Source: Pseudoalteromonas prydzensis (GTDB lineage: Bacteria > Pseudomonadota > Gammaproteobacteria > Enterobacterales > Alteromonadaceae). Taken from it: DNA of 64,000 bases. This document shows positions 17,251-26,243 of this stretch, one piece after another; the first letter of the stretch is position 1; each line of letters opens with the position of its first letter. The stretch lies in assembly GCF_011050055.1 (NCBI RefSeq), contig NZ_DRGM01000185.1, positions 1 to 64,000 on the forward strand. The letters are read 5' to 3'. The notes beneath the pieces are model-generated. The model made no database searches, was not told the origin of the DNA, and saw nothing but the letters and a program-made list of their open reading frames with translations. A program made the translations under genes and the position numbers.

Positions 17251-18774
17251 TTATGCAAGTTCGGTTACGGGGATCAATGCGTCATCACTGAGTCGCTTAG
17301 GCTCTGCTTGAGTGATGGCTAAGCTGTGTTCGGTTAAACTGTGTTCGGTTAAGCTGTGTTCGATAATGCAATTTACTCGGCTTTCGCAACTGCCACAGCC
17401 GGTGCAGGCTTTGGTGACTGTTTGTACGCCAACTAAATCAGTAGCGCCGGCTAACACGGCTTGTTCAATCGTGTGTTTAGTTACTTGGTGACAACTGCAG
17501 ATCAGTGCATCAGCGGCTAACTCTGCGATTGAAATCGTATCTGGTGTTGGCGCAAGCGGTAAAATAAGTGATTCAGGGGCAATATTAAGGGCTAAGTCGT
17601 GCAAGTGATATTGTAGTAAGTTGTCATAATCGCTGGTATCGCCCACCAGTACTGCACCAATCACCTGAGTGCCTGCTTGATTGGTGACTATTTTTTTGTA
17701 AACACCGCTGAGTTGATCGTCAAAAACATAACTACGAGCGCCTTGCGTCCGTGCATGAGCATCACCAATGGAGCCCACTTCAACCCCCATTAGTTTTAAT
17801 TTAGTGCTCATATCAGCACCATTAAATGCATCATCAGTGTTGTTAAATAAAATATGTTTCGCTGCGATTTTAGCCATCGCGTAACCCGGTGCCACTAAAC
17901 CAAAGATAAAATTACCCCACAGCGCACATTCGCCAATAGCGTAAATATTTTGATCTGACGTTTGGCAATAGTTGTTAATAACAATGCCGCCACGCTCACC
18001 AACAGCTAAATCAAATTCTCGGGCTAAATTGTCATAGGGGCGGATCCCTGCGGAAAATAAAATCAGATCCGTTTCAAGTGTCTTACCGCCTTTAAAACAC
18101 ATTTTGTAACGACAGTGTTCGCCATCGACTATTGCTTCTGTGGCCATTGAGGTATGCACCTGCACACCTAATGCGGTAATTTTATCTTTCAGTAATCGTC
18201 CGCCGCCGCCATCGACTTGCACGCCCATTAGTTGCGGGGCAAACTCTACAACATGGGTTTCAAGGCCCAGCTGTTTAAGTGCATTCGCGGCTTCTAAACC
18301 GAGTAAACCACCACCAATCACCACCCCCACTTTACTGCTGCTGGCAGAGTGTTTGATCGCGTTTAAATCAGCAATGGTGCGATACACTAAGCAATGTTCA
18401 CGGTCTTTACCTGGAATGGGTGGTACGAAAGGAAATGAGCCGGTTGCCAATACCAGCTTGTCATAATCAAAGGTTGCACCTTCACTGGTCGTTACTTGCT
18501 GCTTTAGCCGGTTTATATCGGTGACTTTTGCATTGGTGTAAAAACGCACTTGCCAATCCGCATATATTTGCTCGTTAGTTAACGCAAGGTCGTTGGCTGT
18601 TTTGCCAGCAAAAAACGCTGACAAGTGCACTCTATCGTAAGCTAACCGCTCTTCGCCACTGAGTACAGTCACTTCGACACCCGTATTAGGGTTGATAAGA
18701 CTGGTAATTTGCTCTACGAAATGATGCCCAACCATTCCATTGCCGACGACAACGACTCGTTGTTTGCGGTTCAT
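17251..18774 (-). CDS. nasC: Nitrate reductase electron-transfer subunit (FAD/NADH, BFD-type)
   Basis: 507 residues, matching only the N-terminal half of NirB: FAD and NADH domain (GNGMVGHHFVEQI at the start, VIGGGLLGLEAANALKQLGL in the middle) and one BFD [2Fe-2S] domain near 418-460 (CSCH...CTGCGSC). It has no siroheme domain. This is the NasC design of Klebsiella, which passes electrons from NADH to NasA. Much of the sequence is close to the nirB in this window, so the two probably arose by duplication. Near the C-terminus is a 5-residue repeat, EHSLT x3. A good Shine-Dalgarno (AAGGTGA) precedes the ATG. Confidence 0.88.
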   Translation of the reverse strand: MNRKQRVVVVGNGMVGHHFVEQITSLINPNTGVEVTVLSGEERLAYDRVHLSAFFAGKTANDLALTNEQIYADWQVRFYTNAKVTDINRLKQQVTTSEGATFDYDKLVLATGSFPFVPPIPGKDREHCLVYRTIADLNAIKHSASSSKVGVVIGGGLLGLEAANALKQLGLETHVVEFAPQLMGVQVDGGGGRLLKDKITALGVQVHTSMATEAIVDGEHCRYKMCFKGGKTLETDLILFSAGIRPYDNLAREFDLAVGERGGIVINNYCQTSDQNIYAIGECALWGNFIFGLVAPGYAMAKIAAKHILFNNTDDAFNGADMSTKLKLMGVEVGSIGDAHARTQGARSYVFDDQLSGVYKKIVTNQAGTQVIGAVLVGDTSDYDNLLQYHLHDLALNIAPESLILPLAPTPDTISIAELAADALICSCHQVTKHTIEQAVLAGATDLVGVQTVTKACTGCGSCESRVNCIIEHSLTEHSLTEHSLAITQAEPKRLSDDALIPVTELA

Positions 18775-18818
18775 CAGTTCACCTTACTTGCTATGTATTT
18801 ATTGTTATTAACAATTAA

Positions 18819-18834
18819 AGCAAGGGCTATACCA
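18819..18834 (-). promoter_or_regulatory. Sigma-54 promoter of nasC-nasA-moa
   Basis: Read on the minus strand, TGGTATAGCCCTTGCT has GG-N10-GC and TTGCT. The start is predicted near 18808, giving a 34-base leader to the nasC ATG. A TGCACC half-site (18918-18923) starts a 17-base NtrC-sized window centred about 118 bases upstream of that start. The promoter would let nasC-nasA-moa be transcribed separately from narK and the kinase. Confidence 0.6.
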
Positions 18835-18939
18835 AACATTTAAATATAATATATACAACAACTTAACTTTTAAAAAAATATTGAAAGTTAGGTACAGCAC
18901 CACTAGGATCCATTACTTGCACCACAGTGATACTGCTAG

Positions 18940-20712
18940 TTATTTAATGATCAGCACCGTGAGTAAGCAAAGGAACAAACAAATCGCGATCACTTGCCAT
19001 ACCATCACTGGGTTACGCTGATAAAAAGAGGGTTTGTCTATTACCGTCATACTCAGCTGTGAGTTAGGGGTATTGAGGTCGTTAATAAACTCTGAAAATG
19101 AACTATAGCGATGCTCAGGCTTTACCGCCGTGGCTTTCATTAACGTTTGATCGAACCAAAAGGGGATATCACTACGGTAGTCACGAATGCTGCGATAATG
19201 CCAAAAAGTGCTACCTGAAGGTGTTTGTGAAGTAGAAGATAACGATTTATACGGTAACTGCCCAGATAATAGTTCGTAGATAATCACAGCAAGTGAAAAT
19301 AAGTCACTTTTAAAATCGGCGTTTAAAGTGAGTAGTGTTTCAGGGGCTGTGTAACCGAGTGTGCCTTGCGGGCATTCATCCACTATTTGATTAATATCAT
19401 CATGCATGGCGGCAATTTTTACGGTGCCATAATCAATCAAAGTTACGTTACCGTGCGCATCAATCATCACGTTATCTGGCTTTAAATCACGATGAACCAT
19501 ATCGAGGCGCTGAAAAGCGCGCAAAGCTTGCACGATTTGCAAGGCAATATTTCGCACTTGGCTCAGTTGTGGCTCGGGTGTGTCTGCTTGCCATTGTCTT
19601 AGAGTTTGGCCATCCATGTATTCACAAATATGATATAAAAAAACACTGTCGTCGGCAGTGCTAAGCACTTTCATAACATTGGGATGGTTAATACGCTGGC
19701 CAACCCACCCTTCACGCATAAACCCTTGCAAGTAATGGAGGTCTTCTGCAAAGTTTATAGAGGGCGTTTTTAATACTACCGGTGCGGCATACTCGTTACT
19801 TTGCACTAAGTAAATATGTGAACGAGTGCTGGCGTATATTTGCCGCAGTACTTTGTACTGATCAAGCTGCTGACCAACCTGTAATACCGCTGGAATTTTA
19901 CGTTTCGTAAGATCGCGGTATCGTTCATCTAAACATTTTTTGGGGATCTGCTGCACTTTCACCAGTAAACAACTCACGTTGTCGTCACTGCCTTGTGCAA
20001 TCGCACGCTGTGTGATTGCTTTAGCCGCAGCTTCTAGATCATGGTTATTATTAATACACTCTATAAATTGTGTTTGAGTAACAAAGTCGTGCACGCCATC
20101 ACAGCTCAATACATAAATATCATGCTGTTTTAGCTCAAACTGATAAACATCAACCTCTTGATGTAACTCTGCCCCTAATGCTTTGGTTAAATGCTGATTA
20201 ACTTTATGATCCCGGGTTAATTGAGTCAGTTCACCATCGCGTAATTGCGCAACACGCGTGTCACCTAAATGAAAAATATAGCCACTGGTTGATTTTAATA
20301 TCAGTGCACTAAAAGTAGTCATCCAATGGGCTTGACGGTGCATTTGTTGGCTATTGGTCGGCGTTTGCGAATAAAGCCACAAGTTTAAACTGGCCAGCAC
20401 TTTAGAGACTGATTTTTTTACCGACCAACTAGGCTCGGTAGCTAAATATTCATTAATAAAGTGACTGACCGCTAAATTAGCCGCTTCTTTGGCAAATTTA
20501 GCGCTTGAACAACCATCCGCAATACACGCAACAATCCCTTTGTAATCACGCTCATGTCCTTTGGTATGCAGGGCTGCAAAAGCGTCTTGATTATCGGCTT
20601 TATTGCCTGGCGCTGAATGCCCGCCAAATGACACCTGTAGCTCATTTATAGCATGCTCATTAACAATGCGTTTATTAACTTGGCTGCTCGCTTTGGCGGT
20701 TTCAGCTATCAT
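18940..20712 (-). CDS. Fused PP2C phosphatase / Ser-Thr protein kinase, membrane-anchored
   Basis: 590 residues. Residues about 25-255 are a PP2C phosphatase: SAPGNKADNQDAFA, CIADGCSSAKFA, LGDTRVAQLRDG, SCDGVHDFV and SDDNVSCLL supply the metal-binding aspartates. About 285-545 are a Hanks kinase: catalytic HRDLKPDNVMID near 404, DYG in place of DFG (IDYGTVKI), GTLGYTAPE, and Lys in VVLKT near 310. The glycine-rich loop is poor in glycine (YASTRSHIY). A single membrane helix at 568-588 follows, so both enzymes face the cytoplasm. A similar kinase gene stands beside nitrate transporter genes in Pseudomonas, from memory. It lies 10 bases after narK. Targets unknown; regulation of transport or reductase is inference. 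Confidence 0.88.
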   Translation of the reverse strand: MIAETAKASSQVNKRIVNEHAINELQVSFGGHSAPGNKADNQDAFAALHTKGHERDYKGIVACIADGCSSAKFAKEAANLAVSHFINEYLATEPSWSVKKSVSKVLASLNLWLYSQTPTNSQQMHRQAHWMTTFSALILKSTSGYIFHLGDTRVAQLRDGELTQLTRDHKVNQHLTKALGAELHQEVDVYQFELKQHDIYVLSCDGVHDFVTQTQFIECINNNHDLEAAAKAITQRAIAQGSDDNVSCLLVKVQQIPKKCLDERYRDLTKRKIPAVLQVGQQLDQYKVLRQIYASTRSHIYLVQSNEYAAPVVLKTPSINFAEDLHYLQGFMREGWVGQRINHPNVMKVLSTADDSVFLYHICEYMDGQTLRQWQADTPEPQLSQVRNIALQIVQALRAFQRLDMVHRDLKPDNVMIDAHGNVTLIDYGTVKIAAMHDDINQIVDECPQGTLGYTAPETLLTLNADFKSDLFSLAVIIYELLSGQLPYKSLSSTSQTPSGSTFWHYRSIRDYRSDIPFWFDQTLMKATAVKPEHRYSSFSEFINDLNTPNSQLSMTVIDKPSFYQRNPVMVWQVIAICLFLCLLTVLIIK

Positions 20713-20722
20713 CTTATTTGCC

Positions 20723-22192
20723 TTAAGTAACAGAAATTAATTCAACCGAACCGTCTTCATTCACTTCTGTGATATGGCCTTTTGGTTCTTGCATAAACAT
20801 TAACGCTATCAGCCCCACTAATGCACTGCCCGCAATGACAAAAAAGAACATTTGATAGTCAACCATTGATAATACCGTTAAATACACCACCGCCCCAACA
20901 TTACCATAAGCACCTGTCATACCGGCAATTTGCCCAGTTAAGCGACGCTTAATAAGTGGCACCGCCGCAAAAACAGCGCCCTCACCGGCTTGCACAAAGA
21001 ACGAGCACGCCATTGCAGCCACAACAGCTAGCCACAGCGGCCAACTCGCATCAACCAGCCCCATCACTAAATAGCCTACCGCTAAACCTATGGTTAGCAC
21101 AATTAAGGTTATTCTGCGTCCGAGTTTATCGGAGATCCAACCACCACCTGGGCGCGATGCAAGGTTCATAAAAGCATAAGCAGAAGCGAGTAATCCGGCA
21201 TAAACCATATCAAGGGCAAAAACCTCACTAAAAAATAGTGGCAACATAGAAATAACCGCCAGCTCTGAGCCAAACGTTGTAAAATATAAAATATTCAGCA
21301 CAGCAACTTGCTTAAACTCATAGCGCTGTGACTCTGGTACTGGGTGTTTAAAAATGGCTTTATTGATATCGTAGGTTTTATATACTTCATACACATAAAG
21401 TGCAATTAGTAGTACATAAACGCCTGTTACAAAGTTAGCAGAAATAAGATTGGCACCACTGGGCGAAAGTTTCCAACTAAGTAATGCCATAGCCGCATAC
21501 ATAGGAATTTTCATGATCAGCAGTAATACAAAATCGCCTTTACTGGTTACTTCCATTGCGCCTATTTTTTTCGGTTTAAAATAGGTTGCTCCCTTTGGGG
21601 TATCGGTCACATTAAAAAACCAAATAAGGCCAAATAGGATGCTAATTACCCCCGTAACAGCAATCGCATAACGCCAGCCATCTTCACCGCCAAATAGCAG
21701 CGCAATCGCAGGCAGTGACATCGCGGCTGCGGCTGAACCAAAGTTACCCCAACCACCGTAAATACCTTCGGCGATACCAAGCTCATTAGCAGGAAACCAC
21801 TCACTGACCATACGAATGCCGACCACAAAGCCTGCACCAATAAACCCCAGCGCAAAACGTGCAATTGCAGCTTGTTCAAAGGTTGTGGCTGCGGCAAACA
21901 TAAAACACGGAATACTACAGGTAATAAGTAAAGCAGAATAAACAATACGCGGGCCATATTTATCGGTGAGCATACCCACCACCACCCGTGCCGGTATCGT
22001 TAATGCGACATTCAAAATCAGTAAGGTTTTAACTTCAGCCATACTGATCCCCAGTGATACGGCTATTGCACCTAGCATAGGTGCATGATTAAACCAGACA
22101 AAAAATGACACGAAAAAAACCATCCAACTAAGATGAAGCACTTTCATCTTGCCCCGAAATGATAATAAATTGAATCCTGTAGTTTGCTGCAT
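20723..22192 (-). CDS. narK: Nitrate/nitrite transporter, MFS, NarK/NasA type
   Basis: 489 residues, about twelve membrane helices. Family motifs include the nitrate signature regions [23 protein letters not shown] (seen in two overlapping pieces) near 125-150 and [16 protein letters not shown] near 400, and the MFS loop TDKYGPRIV. The assimilatory setting points to nitrate import. It is the first gene of the nas cluster on the minus strand, with CAGGAG as ribosome-binding site, and a sigma-54 promoter lies about 100 bases upstream. Confidence 0.93.
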   Translation of the reverse strand: MQQTTGFNLLSFRGKMKVLHLSWMVFFVSFFVWFNHAPMLGAIAVSLGISMAEVKTLLILNVALTIPARVVVGMLTDKYGPRIVYSALLITCSIPCFMFAAATTFEQAAIARFALGFIGAGFVVGIRMVSEWFPANELGIAEGIYGGWGNFGSAAAAMSLPAIALLFGGEDGWRYAIAVTGVISILFGLIWFFNVTDTPKGATYFKPKKIGAMEVTSKGDFVLLLIMKIPMYAAMALLSWKLSPSGANLISANFVTGVYVLLIALYVYEVYKTYDINKAIFKHPVPESQRYEFKQVAVLNILYFTTFGSELAVISMLPLFFSEVFALDMVYAGLLASAYAFMNLASRPGGGWISDKLGRRITLIVLTIGLAVGYLVMGLVDASWPLWLAVVAAMACSFFVQAGEGAVFAAVPLIKRRLTGQIAGMTGAYGNVGAVVYLTVLSMVDYQMFFFVIAGSALVGLIALMFMQEPKGHITEVNEDGSVELISVT

Positions 22193-22289
22193 GCGGCACG
22201 CTCCTGACGCTATTTTTATTAGAATAAAATCTTAAAATACTTTTAATACTGTTTTTTAGTTCTAAGTAAGTTAAAAGCAGGTAAGAGCG

Positions 22290-22305
22290 AGCAAATTATA
22301 AGCCA
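22290..22305 (-). promoter_or_regulatory. Sigma-54 promoter of narK
   Basis: Minus-strand TGGCTTATAATTTGCT keeps GG-N10-GC and TTGCT. The start is predicted near 22280, followed by an 88-base leader rich in A/T with no terminator hairpin, so unlike nirB this operon shows no sign of NasR attenuation. Confidence 0.7.
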
Positions 22306-22388
22306 TAAAATTATTTACAATAATTTCAATAAGGTAGGGTTTTAAAATTATAAAAAGTAAGCCTGTTGCACTATTAAAGGAATATTAA

Positions 22389-22405
22389 TGTGCTGTATCG
22401 GTGCA
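22389..22405 (-). promoter_or_regulatory. Putative NtrC binding site upstream of narK
   Basis: On the plus strand TGTGCTGTATCGGTGCA has one perfect half (GGTGCA) and a weaker partner at the right spacing. It is centred about 117 bases upstream of the predicted sigma-54 start. A second half-site TGCAC lies at 22367-22371. Confidence 0.45.
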
Positions 22406-22415
22406 AAATCGCGGG

Positions 22416-23459
22416 CTAAATTGCGTGCAGTTGTGCATACAAGGTTTGCCCTGTTGTTATTGCCAGTTGCTGCCATGCCAGCGGGTTGAGACTGCACAAT
22501 AAAGTTTGCCCATCAACATCAAGATACAGTAGCGCTTCATGCTGCTGCAGCTGACAACCCACAAACGTACATTGCAGGCTATTTATACAGCTGCTATTTT
22601 TTTCCGGCACTGTACTAACACTGATATCATTCGCGTTGACACAAATTTTATAGCTGTTTCGATCATCAAACTGATTGATATAAAGTACTTGTTGGCTTTG
22701 GCTAAGCGTGACTTTTGTTAAATTATACTCAGCTAATTGACTAGCTTGCTGAAAATTAATAAAGCTAAAATGTGTAGTGCCCTGTTCATTATTTATATGT
22801 TGGCTAATAACCTCGGTATCGCCAAATCGAATTATTTTTCCTCGGCTTAATTGCAGTAGTTTATCAGCGCAATAACTAAGCTCTTTCAGGGAATGACTGA
22901 CAATAATAAAAGTAATATTTTTATTCTTTGCTAAGTATTTAATTGCCGAAAGAAAGCGCTGTTTTTTTTGCCAATCGAGCGCAGAAAAAGGCTCATCTAG
23001 CAAAATAATACTCTGGCCAAGTAATAAAGTTCTAGCAAACACAATTCGTTGCTGCTCTCCCCCAGATAAGCTGCCAACCTCACGGTCTAGCAAGTCTTCA
23101 ATTCCTAGTAACGAGACAATCTCGTCGATTGCTAATTGGTTATTATTTTTAGGTCGATGTTTATAGGCAAAATTTAAATTTCCCTGCACATTTAAATGGG
23201 GGAACAACGGACACGCTTGCAATTGTAAGCAAATACCGCGTTTATCTGGTGCAAGCGTTGCTAAATTTAGCTGGTTATTAGTAACAGACTGCCCAGCGCT
23301 GACACCACTAATTGCAGCTAATAAACTCGACTTACCTGCACCTGACGGACCATAAACGCCAACAATCACGCCCTGTTCAATAGCAAACTCGACATCCAAA
23401 ACAAAGTTTTTAAGTGGCCGATTAACATTAACGTGCAGCATTCGACCCTCGAAAGCCAA
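22416..23459 (-). CDS. modC: Molybdate ABC transporter, ATPase subunit
   Basis: 347 residues. The ABC ATPase comes first: Walker A GPSGAGKSS near 38, signature LSGGEQQR, Walker B ILLDEPFSALD. A C-terminal molybdate-binding-like (TOBE/MOP) region of about 100 residues follows, as in ModC. The listed start overlaps modB by 32 bases; an in-frame ATG six codons on (MLHVNVNRP) is an equally good start. It energises molybdate uptake through ModB. Confidence 0.92.
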   Translation of the reverse strand: MAFEGRMLHVNVNRPLKNFVLDVEFAIEQGVIVGVYGPSGAGKSSLLAAISGVSAGQSVTNNQLNLATLAPDKRGICLQLQACPLFPHLNVQGNLNFAYKHRPKNNNQLAIDEIVSLLGIEDLLDREVGSLSGGEQQRIVFARTLLLGQSIILLDEPFSALDWQKKQRFLSAIKYLAKNKNITFIIVSHSLKELSYCADKLLQLSRGKIIRFGDTEVISQHINNEQGTTHFSFINFQQASQLAEYNLTKVTLSQSQQVLYINQFDDRNSYKICVNANDISVSTVPEKNSSCINSLQCTFVGCQLQQHEALLYLDVDGQTLLCSLNPLAWQQLAITTGQTLYAQLHAI

Positions 23460-24120
23460 GGCTTGCTCTATTAAACTTAAACAGTAAAACTAAACAAGCA
23501 AATGAAATTGCAAATAAAATCAGTGATAACTCATGGGCTGCTTGATAATTAAGCGCTTCAACGTGATCATATAAAGCAATTGAAACGACTTGGGTTTCAC
23601 CAGGTATATTGCCGCCAATCATTAACACTAAGCCAAACTCGCCAAGTGTATGGGCAAAACCGAGCGAAAAGGCACTTAAAATCGTACTTTTAAGTAACGG
23701 GATCAATAAATAGAAAAACCGCTTTGCAGCACTAAAGCCAAGCGCAATCGCCGCGTTATTATATTGACTATTTACTTGGTTAAAGCCGACCAATAAAGGT
23801 TGCATAACAAAAGGCAGTGAGTAAATCAGTGAGCCTAATACAATCCCCGAAAAACTAAAGGCGAGCTGATGACCCGTCAGACTTTGCCAAAACTCGCCAA
23901 GCAGTGTGTTAGGTGAAAAAGCCACCAGCAAATAAAAGCCAAGTAATGTTGGGGGTAACACGAGCGGTAGGGCAATAACTGCTTCAAAATACGGTTTCAA
24001 ACGACCTGTATAGTTTGATAATAGCCACGCGATTGGGAAGCAAATAATGAGCAACAACACGGAGGTAATAATCGCTAATTTCACAGTCAAAAATAATGCA
24101 GTAAAGTCTGTCTCTAGCAT
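23428..24120 (-). CDS. modB: Molybdate ABC transporter, permease subunit
   Basis: 230 residues with five to six membrane helices. It has a binding-protein-dependent permease loop (AIALGFSAAKRFFYLLIPLL, the EAA region that contacts ModC) and LPLVLPPTLLGFYLLV typical of ModB. It overlaps modA by 7 bases and modC by 32, so the three are one operon. Confidence 0.94.
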   Translation of the reverse strand: MLETDFTALFLTVKLAIITSVLLLIICFPIAWLLSNYTGRLKPYFEAVIALPLVLPPTLLGFYLLVAFSPNTLLGEFWQSLTGHQLAFSFSGIVLGSLIYSLPFVMQPLLVGFNQVNSQYNNAAIALGFSAAKRFFYLLIPLLKSTILSAFSLGFAHTLGEFGLVLMIGGNIPGETQVVSIALYDHVEALNYQAAHELSLILFAISFACLVLLFKFNRASLGFRGSNAAR

Positions 24121-24863
24121 TGGCTACAGGCCTTTTGATAGCCGAGTTCTGTGATCTCACTTTGCACTGCGGGGGAGAGTAAATAGCTCAGTACCTTATT
24201 AGCGGCGGCTAAATTGTCAGTTGATTTTAACACCACAACTTGTTGCGTTATGGCTGGGTACTGCTGATAAGGGAGCACCGTATATGCTAAATATTTATCA
24301 TTAGCGTGTTGCTGATACGCTGCTTTTAAACTAGCCAAAGCAACAATGCCCTGCCCCGCATTGCCGCTGTCTACAAACTGAAATGCCTGCGTAATATTAT
24401 GCGCCAATACAAATGATAAGTTGGTTTTAAGATGATGGTCGTTATAATATTTTGCAGCTTCGCCATAAGGCGAAGAACGCGGGTTAGCTATGGCTATATA
24501 AGAGTTTGTCGAATTTAGTGCAGGTTGCCAAAGTGCCAGTACGCCAGTTGCGTAAGTACGAGTACTGCCGTTAATAATTAACTCTTGTTGCTTTAGTAAT
24601 GCCGGCCTTTTAGCATCGGCTGAAAAAAACATATCAAAAGGCGCACCATGAATTATTTGCGAATACAATACACCACTTGCGCCAGCTGACAGGGTTATTT
24701 CAATTTCATCAGCAAAAGGGGCTTTATTTAAAAGTTGCTCTAAAGGGGCTTTAAAGTTACTGGCAACAGCAATATGCAGGTTTTCTGTTGCCGATACGCT
24801 ATTAATATTGAGTAATAACACAAACCAAAAATAGTAACAGACTCTATTGTAAAGCATTGACAT
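24114..24863 (-). CDS. modA: Molybdate-binding periplasmic protein
   Basis: 249 residues with an N-terminal signal peptide ending near NSVSATE. Mature motifs LHIAVASNFKAPLEQL, SAGASGVLYSQIIHGAPFD and FFSADAKRP are typical ModA oxyanion-binding loops. It captures molybdate for ModBC, supplying the metal for NasA. It is divergent from moeA with only 47 bases between them; I do not see a clear ModE site there. Confidence 0.95.
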   Translation of the reverse strand: MSMLYNRVCYYFWFVLLLNINSVSATENLHIAVASNFKAPLEQLLNKAPFADEIEITLSAGASGVLYSQIIHGAPFDMFFSADAKRPALLKQQELIINGSTRTYATGVLALWQPALNSTNSYIAIANPRSSPYGEAAKYYNDHHLKTNLSFVLAHNITQAFQFVDSGNAGQGIVALASLKAAYQQHANDKYLAYTVLPYQQYPAITQQVVVLKSTDNLAAANKVLSYLLSPAVQSEITELGYQKACSQC

Positions 24864-24910
24864 TATGAGTATTGTTTTAATTATCTAATGAATATGAAGA
24901 ATCAATATAT

Positions 24911-26131
24911 ATGAATGACTGCTTTAATGCATCCGCTTTATTATCGGTTGAAGACGCAATTGAAAATATCTTATCGACAATAAAACCCATTGCACAACAT
25001 GAACAGCTCAGCCTTTGCAATTCTTTAGATAGGGTTTTAGCCAAAGCGCTGATCTCTGACATAAATGTGCCTATTCATGATAATTCTGCAATGGATGGCT
25101 ACGCTATTTGCTATCAATCGTCATCTAACAGCTATCAACTTGTGGGAACCGTGCTTGCTGGCGAATACTTTGCGCCGCAGTTACGCCCAGGCGAGTGCGT
25201 TAGAATTATGACTGGCGCCCCCATCCCGAAAGGCTGTGATGCAGTCATCATGCAAGAAAACGCCACTAAAGTAGGTAACTGTGTCACGATAAATCAAAAA
25301 ATAACAATGGCCGATAATATCCGCCGCGCCGGTGAAGACATCACTAAAGGTGAAACCGTTTTAACCATTGGCCATAAGTTAACTCCTGTTGATCTTGGTT
25401 TACTTGCCTCGCTGGGCATTGAGCAATTAACTGTCTACAAAAAATTAAAAGTCGCTGTATTTTCAACCGGTGATGAACTAACACTGCCAGGACAGCCATT
25501 AAAAGCCGGTGCAATTTATGAAAGCAATCGCCCGGTACTTATTTCATCACTGCAAAAGCTTGCGTTTGACGTTATTGACTTAGGGATCATTAAAGATACT
25601 AAAACAGCGATAAAAGACGCATTTTTAACGGCTGATGTAACTGCAGATGTCATTATAAGTTCTGGTGGGGTCTCTGTAGGTGATGCTGATTATACTAAGG
25701 AAGTGCTGAACGAGATTGGTGAGATCGGATTTTGGAAAATAGCCATGAAACCAGGTAAGCCTTTTGCGTTTGGTAAACTTCCTAACAGCTATTTTTTTGG
25801 TTTACCTGGCAACCCAGTCTCTGCAATGGTGACTTTTATGCAACTGGTGTGCCCTGCACTTAATTACCTCTCGGCCCAACCTCGCGCAAAACAAACAAAT
25901 AGACTCACTGCTATTACCACTACAGCAATTAAAAAACGCCCAGGGCGCACTGATTTTCAAAGAGCGATTGCAACGATTGATAACGAAGGCTTTTACACGG
26001 TAAGCGCGCTGCCTTATCAAGGTTCTGGCGTGCTGACATCGATGAGTAAGGCAAACTGCTTTATCGTCCTCCCAGCGGATTCAGCAGATGTAGCTGAAGG
26101 CACGCGGGTGGAAATTGAAATGTTTAAATAG
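24911..26131 (+). CDS. moeA: Molybdopterin molybdenumtransferase
   Basis: 406 residues. Typical MoeA blocks: DNSAMDGYAI, GECVRIMTGAPIPKGCDAV, RRAGEDITKGE, VFSTGDEL, SSGGVSVGDADYTKEVL and GLPGNPVSAMVTF, then the C-terminal domain. It inserts molybdenum into adenylated molybdopterin. It faces away from modABC, which places metal uptake and insertion under a shared intergenic region. Confidence 0.96.
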   Translation: MNDCFNASALLSVEDAIENILSTIKPIAQHEQLSLCNSLDRVLAKALISDINVPIHDNSAMDGYAICYQSSSNSYQLVGTVLAGEYFAPQLRPGECVRIMTGAPIPKGCDAVIMQENATKVGNCVTINQKITMADNIRRAGEDITKGETVLTIGHKLTPVDLGLLASLGIEQLTVYKKLKVAVFSTGDELTLPGQPLKAGAIYESNRPVLISSLQKLAFDVIDLGIIKDTKTAIKDAFLTADVTADVIISSGGVSVGDADYTKEVLNEIGEIGFWKIAMKPGKPFAFGKLPNSYFFGLPGNPVSAMVTFMQLVCPALNYLSAQPRAKQTNRLTAITTTAIKKRPGRTDFQRAIATIDNEGFYTVSALPYQGSGVLTSMSKANCFIVLPADSADVAEGTRVEIEMFK

Positions 26132-26243
26132 ATGGGCATTAGCAACTTATTCTTTTTATTAGCTTTAGTTATCGCCTTTTTAAGTTGTTAAATGTACATA
26201 TGCGACTAAGCTGTAAGAATAATTACAAAAACTTATCAAATAA

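Noticed and set aside
14069-18466. Several plus-strand open readings of 60-110 codons opposite moaA, nasA and nasC
   Set aside because: Shadows of well-supported genes on the other strand.
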